Shown piece after piece: positions 12,516 through 16,472 of a DNA stretch of 16,472 bases. Within the stretch, counting starts at the first letter, position 1. Each line of letters opens with the position of its first letter. The position numbers and the translations under genes were made by a program. Origin of the DNA: JAAYRG01 sp964643255 (GTDB lineage: Bacteria; Bacillota; Clostridia; Lachnospirales; Lachnospiraceae). The notes beneath the pieces are model-generated. The model did not search any database. It saw only the letters and a program-made list of their open reading frames with translations, and had not been told where the DNA came from. The DNA lies in contig CAZXSM010000050.1 of NCBI GenBank assembly GCA_964643255.1, positions 1 through 16,472 on the forward strand. The letters are read 5' to 3'.

Positions 12516-14516
12516 ATGAGCAAAAAACCCTATTATATTACAACTGCAATTGCATATACATCAGGAAAGCCTCATATTGGAAACACATATGAAGCAATAT
12601 TAGCAGATAGTATTGCAAGATTTAAAAGACAAGAAGGATATGATGTGTTTTTCCAAACAGGAACAGATGAACACGGGCAAAAAATTGAGAATGCAGCTAA
12701 AGAAGCAGGCATACAACCTAAGGAATTTGTAGATGAGGTAGCAGGAGAAATAAAAAGTATTTGGGATTTAATGAACACATCTTATGATAAGTTTGTAAGA
12801 ACAACCGATGAATATCATGTAAAACAAGTTCAAAAGATATTTAGAAAATTATATGATCAAGGAGATATTTATAAAGGATTTTACGAAGGAAGTTACTGTA
12901 CTCCTTGTGAGTCATTTTTTTCTGAATCTCAATTAGTTGATGGTAAATGTCCAGACTGCGGAAGACCAATTGAGTATGCTAAAGAAGAAGCATACTTTCT
13001 TAAGCTTAGTAAATATCAGGATAGATTAGCACAACATATTAAAGACAATCCTGAGTTTATTCAGCCAGAATCTAGGAAAAAAGAAATGATTAATAACTTT
13101 ATAAAGCCTGGATTACAAGACTTGTGTGTCTCTAGAACATCCTTTACATGGGGAATACCAGTTGATTTTGAAGAAGGTCATATAGTATATGTTTGGATTG
13201 ATGCATTAAGTAACTATATCACTGGTTTAGGGTATGATGTTGATGGCAATCATGATGAGAAATTTAATAAATATTGGCCTGCAGATGTACACCTTATAGG
13301 TAAAGATATATTAAGATTCCATACGATTTATTGGCCAATTATGTTAATGGCTCTAGACCAACCATTGCCAAAACAAATATTTGGTCATCCTTGGTTACTA
13401 CAAGGCGATGGTAAGATGAGTAAATCCAAAGGAAATGTTATATATGCTGATGATTTAGTAGAATTGTTTGGTGTGGATGCCGTTAGATATTTTGTTCTAC
13501 ATGAAATGCCTTTTGAAAGTGATGGAATTATTACCTATGAACTTATGGTAGAACGTTTGAATTCAAACCTAGCTAACACCTTAGGAAATCTGGTTAACCG
13601 TACTATTTCCATGAGTAATAAATATTTTGACGGCCTTGTAAACAATACTAATGTAACAGAAGAAATAGATGAAGACCTTAAGAATCTAGTTATTGGAACT
13701 TATCCAAAAGTAGTAGAAAAAATGGATAGGTTAAGAGTTGCAGATGCATTAACACTAATATTTAATATGTTTAAACGATGTAACAAATATATTGATGAAA
13801 CAATGCCATGGGTTTTAGCAAAAGATGAAAGTCAAAAAGATCGCTTGGCTACAGTTTTATATAACTTAATAGAAAGTATAAGCATAGGTGCAAACTTATT
13901 AGAACCATTTATGCCAGAAACTTCAGAAAAGATATTAAAACAAATAAACGCAAGAAAGAGAAGTGCAGAAGAACTTGAAATGTTTGGTTTATATACTTCA
14001 GGCACAAAAGTTACTGATAAACCAGAAATTTTATTTGCCCGCTTAGATATTAATGAAGTAATTGAACAAGTAGAAGAACAACAAAAGAAAAATCAAGCAA
14101 TAGACTCTGAAAATGACGTAAACAATAATGGAGAAAATGAATTAGAAGATAAGTCTGCTTCTGCTGATGTAATTAATATTCCAGCAAAAGAAGAAATTAG
14201 CTTTGATGATTTCATGAGTATGCAACTTCAAGTAGGAGAGATTGTTGAATGTGAAGAAGTTCCAAAATCAAGAAAGTTACTATGTTCTCAAGTTAAAGTT
14301 GGGGATAAAACAATGCAAATAGTATCAGGAATAAAAAAAGATTATACTCCAGAAGAAATGATTGGCAAAAAGGTTATGGTACTAGTTAATTTAAAACCTG
14401 CTAAACTTGCCGGATATGTATCAGAAGGAATGTTGCTATGTGCAGAGGACCAAGACGGTAACTTGACCCTAATGGTACCAGAAAAAGATATGCCTTCTGG
14501 TGCGGAAATTAGCTAA
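12516..14516 (+). CDS. metG: Methionyl-tRNA synthetase with C-terminal tRNA-binding domain
   Basis: Class I aaRS charging tRNA-Met, in the cytoplasm, probably a dimer. Its 666 aa are typical of the long form. Catalytic Rossmann fold: PHIGNTYE (19-26), the HIGH variant HIGN; TGTDEHGQKI (48-57); zinc knuckle C128-x2-C131 ... C145-x2-C148; SRTSFTWGIPV (206-216), VYVWIDALSNY (224-234) and KMSKS (300-304). The anticodon-binding helical domain follows (about 340-510) with the conserved tryptophan segment ETMPWVLAK. An acidic, Asn/Glu-rich linker (about 515-560) joins an EMAP/Trbp111-like OB domain (about 563-666: VGEIVECEEVPKSRKLL, VSGIKKDYTPEEMIGKKV, SEGMLLCAED). SD AAAGGAG at 12503-12509. Position before tatD and ksgA matches B. 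subtilis metS. Regulated by the T-box leader upstream. Confidence 0.98.
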   Translation: MSKKPYYITTAIAYTSGKPHIGNTYEAILADSIARFKRQEGYDVFFQTGTDEHGQKIENAAKEAGIQPKEFVDEVAGEIKSIWDLMNTSYDKFVRTTDEYHVKQVQKIFRKLYDQGDIYKGFYEGSYCTPCESFFSESQLVDGKCPDCGRPIEYAKEEAYFLKLSKYQDRLAQHIKDNPEFIQPESRKKEMINNFIKPGLQDLCVSRTSFTWGIPVDFEEGHIVYVWIDALSNYITGLGYDVDGNHDEKFNKYWPADVHLIGKDILRFHTIYWPIMLMALDQPLPKQIFGHPWLLQGDGKMSKSKGNVIYADDLVELFGVDAVRYFVLHEMPFESDGIITYELMVERLNSNLANTLGNLVNRTISMSNKYFDGLVNNTNVTEEIDEDLKNLVIGTYPKVVEKMDRLRVADALTLIFNMFKRCNKYIDETMPWVLAKDESQKDRLATVLYNLIESISIGANLLEPFMPETSEKILKQINARKRSAEELEMFGLYTSGTKVTDKPEILFARLDINEVIEQVEEQQKKNQAIDSENDVNNNGENELEDKSASADVINIPAKEEISFDDFMSMQLQVGEIVECEEVPKSRKLLCSQVKVGDKTMQIVSGIKKDYTPEEMIGKKVMVLVNLKPAKLAGYVSEGMLLCAEDQDGNLTLMVPEKDMPSGAEIS

Positions 14517-14586
14517 TTACTATATATAGATTAATATACAAAAAATCAAAACATTCTGACATTTATATACAGAAGGGATTAGTAAT

Positions 14587-15357
14587 ATGATATTTGAAAG
14601 TCATGCTCATTATGATGATAAGGCATTTGATAAAGATAGAGAGGAACTATTAAATAGTTTCATTGATCAAGGAATTGGATATGTGGTTAATATTGGTTCA
14701 AACCTTACTAGCTCTCAAAAAACCATAGAACTTACTAGAAAGCATTCATTTATCTATGGTAGTGTTGGGGTTCATCCTAGTGATACTACAGATATGATGG
14801 AAGATGATATACAACTATTAAAGGATATGGCCTCAGAGGACAAGGTAGTTGCAATTGGTGAAATAGGCCTAGATTATTATTGGAATACACCAGAAGCAGA
14901 CATACAAAAGCATTGGTTTAATAAGCAGATGGAACTTGCTAAGGGAGTCAAACTACCACTTGTAATTCATAGCAGGGATGCTGCTAAGGATACCTATGAT
15001 ATGATAAGGGATGCTGGTCTAGAAGAAGAAAATGCTGGTGTAATCCATTGCTTTGCATATTCCAAGGAAATGGCAAAGCAGTTTATAGACCTAGGCTTTT
15101 ATATTGGAGTAGGTGGAGTACTTACCTTCAAGAATGGTCGAAAGCTAAAAGAAGTTGTTGAATATATACCCTTAGAATCTATATTACTAGAAACAGATGC
15201 TCCTTATCTAAGCCCAGAACCTAATAGGGGAAAACGAAATTCTTCTTTGAATTTAAAGCATATAGCTGAGGAAATTGCTCGTATTAAAAATATAGATTAT
15301 GATGACGTGATTCATATAACTAGGGATAATGCAATGAAGTTATTTAATATATATTAA
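14587..15357 (+). CDS. tatD: TatD-family metal-dependent DNase (YabD type)
   Basis: Cytoplasmic amidohydrolase-fold, metal-dependent nuclease of the TatD family, 256 aa (usual 255-260). Predicted metal ligands: H6 and H8 in ESHAHYD (4-10), E92 in AIGEIGLDYYW (89-99), H128 in IHSRD (127-131), H154 in GVIHCFAYS (151-159) and D204 in ILLETDAPYLSP (199-210). GVHPSDT (61-67) is also conserved. The N-terminal reading ESHAHYD differs slightly from the common DTHCHLD but keeps HxH. SD GAAGGGA (14572-14578) is 8 nt from the ATG. The gene follows metG with a 70-nt gap lacking a terminator, and rsmA is 16 nt downstream, so the three are probably co-transcribed. Family members have 3'-5' exonuclease activity; the exact physiological substrate is not fixed. 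Confidence 0.96.
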   Translation: MIFESHAHYDDKAFDKDREELLNSFIDQGIGYVVNIGSNLTSSQKTIELTRKHSFIYGSVGVHPSDTTDMMEDDIQLLKDMASEDKVVAIGEIGLDYYWNTPEADIQKHWFNKQMELAKGVKLPLVIHSRDAAKDTYDMIRDAGLEEENAGVIHCFAYSKEMAKQFIDLGFYIGVGGVLTFKNGRKLKEVVEYIPLESILLETDAPYLSPEPNRGKRNSSLNLKHIAEEIARIKNIDYDDVIHITRDNAMKLFNIY

Positions 15358-15373
15358 GAGAAATGAGGCCAAT

Positions 15374-16249
15374 ATGGCAAAATTAAGTAATCCTAAGAAT
15401 ACAATTGAAATAATTAATAAATATCAATTTACAACTAAAAAGAAGTTTGGACAAAATTTCCTTATAGATAGTAATGTTCTGGATAAAATTATTATGGCTT
15501 CAGAAATTACTAAAGATGACTTTGTTGTAGAAATAGGTCCAGGTATAGGAACATTAACCCAATACCTTTGTGAACACGCAGGTAAAGTTATTGCAATAGA
15601 AATTGATAACAAGTTAATACCAATTTTAAATGAGACTTTGGCGGATTATGATAATGTTGAAGTGATAAATAAGGATGTTTTAAAAATAGATTTAAATAAA
15701 CTAGTAGAAGAAAAAAATAATAATAAAAAGATAAAAGTAGTTGCCAATTTACCATACTACATTACAAGTCCAATTATTATGCAACTACTAGAAAGCAAAC
15801 TGCCCATAAAAAACATAACAGTAATGGTGCAAAAGGAAGTGGCTGAAAGAATTATGTCAGGGCCAGGAACTAAGGATTACGGGTCTATATCTGTTGCGGT
15901 CCAGTATTATTCCAAACCTCATATAGCGGCTATTGTGCCCCCTAACTGTTTTATTCCAAAGCCTAAAGTTTCTTCGGCCATATTATGTTTAACTCCTTAT
16001 GATAATCCTCCAGTTGATGTCAAAGATGAAGATTTGTTTTTCAAAATTGTTCGTAGCTCATTTAACCAGAGAAGAAAAACCTTAGCTAATGGTCTTAATA
16101 ATGCAGGATTTTTAAACCTATCTAAGGGTGAAATAAATGATGCAATTAAAGCACTTGATAAGCCTACTAGTATCAGAGGAGAAACTCTAACTTTAGAGGA
16201 GTTTGCCCACTTTAGTAATATAATATATGGAAAGTTAGAAAAGCATTAA
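15374..16249 (+). CDS. rsmA: 16S rRNA (A1518/A1519-N6,N6)-dimethyltransferase
   Basis: RsmA (KsgA) dimethylates two adjacent adenines in the 3'-end hairpin of 16S rRNA, a late step of 30S maturation; loss gives kasugamycin resistance. At 291 aa it is typical. Motifs: KKFGQNFLID (23-32), SAM-binding VVEIGPGIGTLT (51-62), acidic E76 in AIEID, N125-L-P-Y128 (motif IV) with YYITSPII, MVQKEVAERI, KPKVSSAI and SFNQRRKTLANGL near the C-terminus. SD TGAGG at 15364-15368, 5 nt from the ATG. rnmV and yabE, usually between tatD and ksgA in Bacilli, are missing here. A strong terminator ends the unit. Confidence 0.98.
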   Translation: MAKLSNPKNTIEIINKYQFTTKKKFGQNFLIDSNVLDKIIMASEITKDDFVVEIGPGIGTLTQYLCEHAGKVIAIEIDNKLIPILNETLADYDNVEVINKDVLKIDLNKLVEEKNNNKKIKVVANLPYYITSPIIMQLLESKLPIKNITVMVQKEVAERIMSGPGTKDYGSISVAVQYYSKPHIAAIVPPNCFIPKPKVSSAILCLTPYDNPPVDVKDEDLFFKIVRSSFNQRRKTLANGLNNAGFLNLSKGEINDAIKALDKPTSIRGETLTLEEFAHFSNIIYGKLEKH

Positions 16250-16307
16250 AAAGTATATCCTTTATATTAATATTTCCTAGAATATTAAAGAAACTCAAAC
16301 TTTACAT

Positions 16308-16366
16308 GTCCCATGACTTTATCTTGTAAACAATGTTTTTACAGATTAGGTCATGGGGCTTTTTTT
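16308..16366 (+). terminator. Rho-independent terminator after rsmA, with nested inner hairpin
   Basis: GTCCCATGAC (16308-16317) pairs with GTCATGGGGC (16350-16359), 10 bp with one G-T, followed by seven T (16360-16366) and more T-rich DNA. The long loop holds a second hairpin, TGTAAA (16325-16330)/TTTACA (16338-16343). It closes the metG-tatD-rsmA unit. Confidence 0.88.
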
Positions 16367-16442
16367 ATTATTTTTAGTTATATTTATAAATATATAAGAA
16401 TAGAATTATATAAATGTAAAGGTGATAGCTAAAAGGTTTTAA

Positions 16443-16471
16443 CCTATTAATAAATAGAGCCTATTAATAAA
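16443..16471 (+). repeat. Two 12-bp direct repeats at the right edge
   Basis: CCTATTAATAAA occurs at 16443-16454 and 16460-16471 with a 17-bp period. The first copy overlaps the right arm of the dyad AGGTT-TT-AACCT (16434-16445). Together they could be operator sites or the start of an array cut by the window edge. No gene is visible in 16367-16472. Confidence 0.5.
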
Positions 16472-16472
16472 G

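Overview
This AT-rich window reads as chromosome of a low-GC, endospore-forming Firmicute, most likely an anaerobic member of the Clostridia (Lachnospirales/Clostridiales type). The evidence is the gene set (SpmA/SpmB spore-maturation proteins, an AbrB/SpoVT-type regulator, a T-box riboswitch), strong Shine-Dalgarno sites and a gene order matching the origin-proximal yaaO-to-ksgA region of Bacillus subtilis. The species cannot be named from the sequence. There are no rRNA, tRNA, CRISPR, phage or IS features.

Left part (1-6391), all on the + strand: the tail of an unidentified CDS, an Orn/Lys/Arg decarboxylase (YaaO/SpeA type), a divergent guanylate-kinase-family protein where B. subtilis has tmk, then yaaR, holB, ricT, a YabB/TrmN6-type tRNA methyltransferase and rsmI. 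Most are tightly spaced (holB and ricT overlap), so they probably form an operon, with an internal extended -10 promoter before yaaR. Compared with B. subtilis, yaaQ (darA), yabA and yazA are missing. A hairpin that can terminate both strands separates rsmI from the convergent abrB.

Middle part (6465-11897): abrB on the - strand with a very good promoter, then divergent spmA-spmB (spore-core dehydration), pckA (ATP-type PEP carboxykinase) and a convergent DUF885 lipoprotein. In B. subtilis abrB is followed directly by metS, so spmAB-pckA-DUF885 (about 5 kb) look like a lineage-specific insertion into the conserved locus. The spmB-pckA gap (302 nt) is the most structured non-coding DNA here: an 18-bp inverted repeat, each arm carrying the palindrome AATCAnnTGATT, then a promoter, then a leader of about 130 nt with two hairpins.

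Right part (about 12040-16366): a sigma-A-type promoter, a T-box leader about 300 nt long (specifier read as AUG; T-box UGGU fits the A73 discriminator of tRNA-Met), metG (MetRS with C-terminal EMAP/Trbp111 domain), tatD and rsmA (ksgA), closed by a strong terminator. The rnmV and yabE genes found between tatD and ksgA in B. subtilis are absent.

Functionally the window is mainly translation and RNA maintenance (MetRS, RsmA, RsmI, the tRNA methyltransferase, RicT) plus replication (HolB), with a sporulation pair and one highly expressed carbon-metabolism gene. I see no complete new defence or mobile system. The best candidates for undescribed biology are the regulatory DNA/RNA around pckA, the atypical guanylate-kinase-like enzyme, and a 7-codon ORF with a good ribosome-binding site in the abrB-spmA gap.
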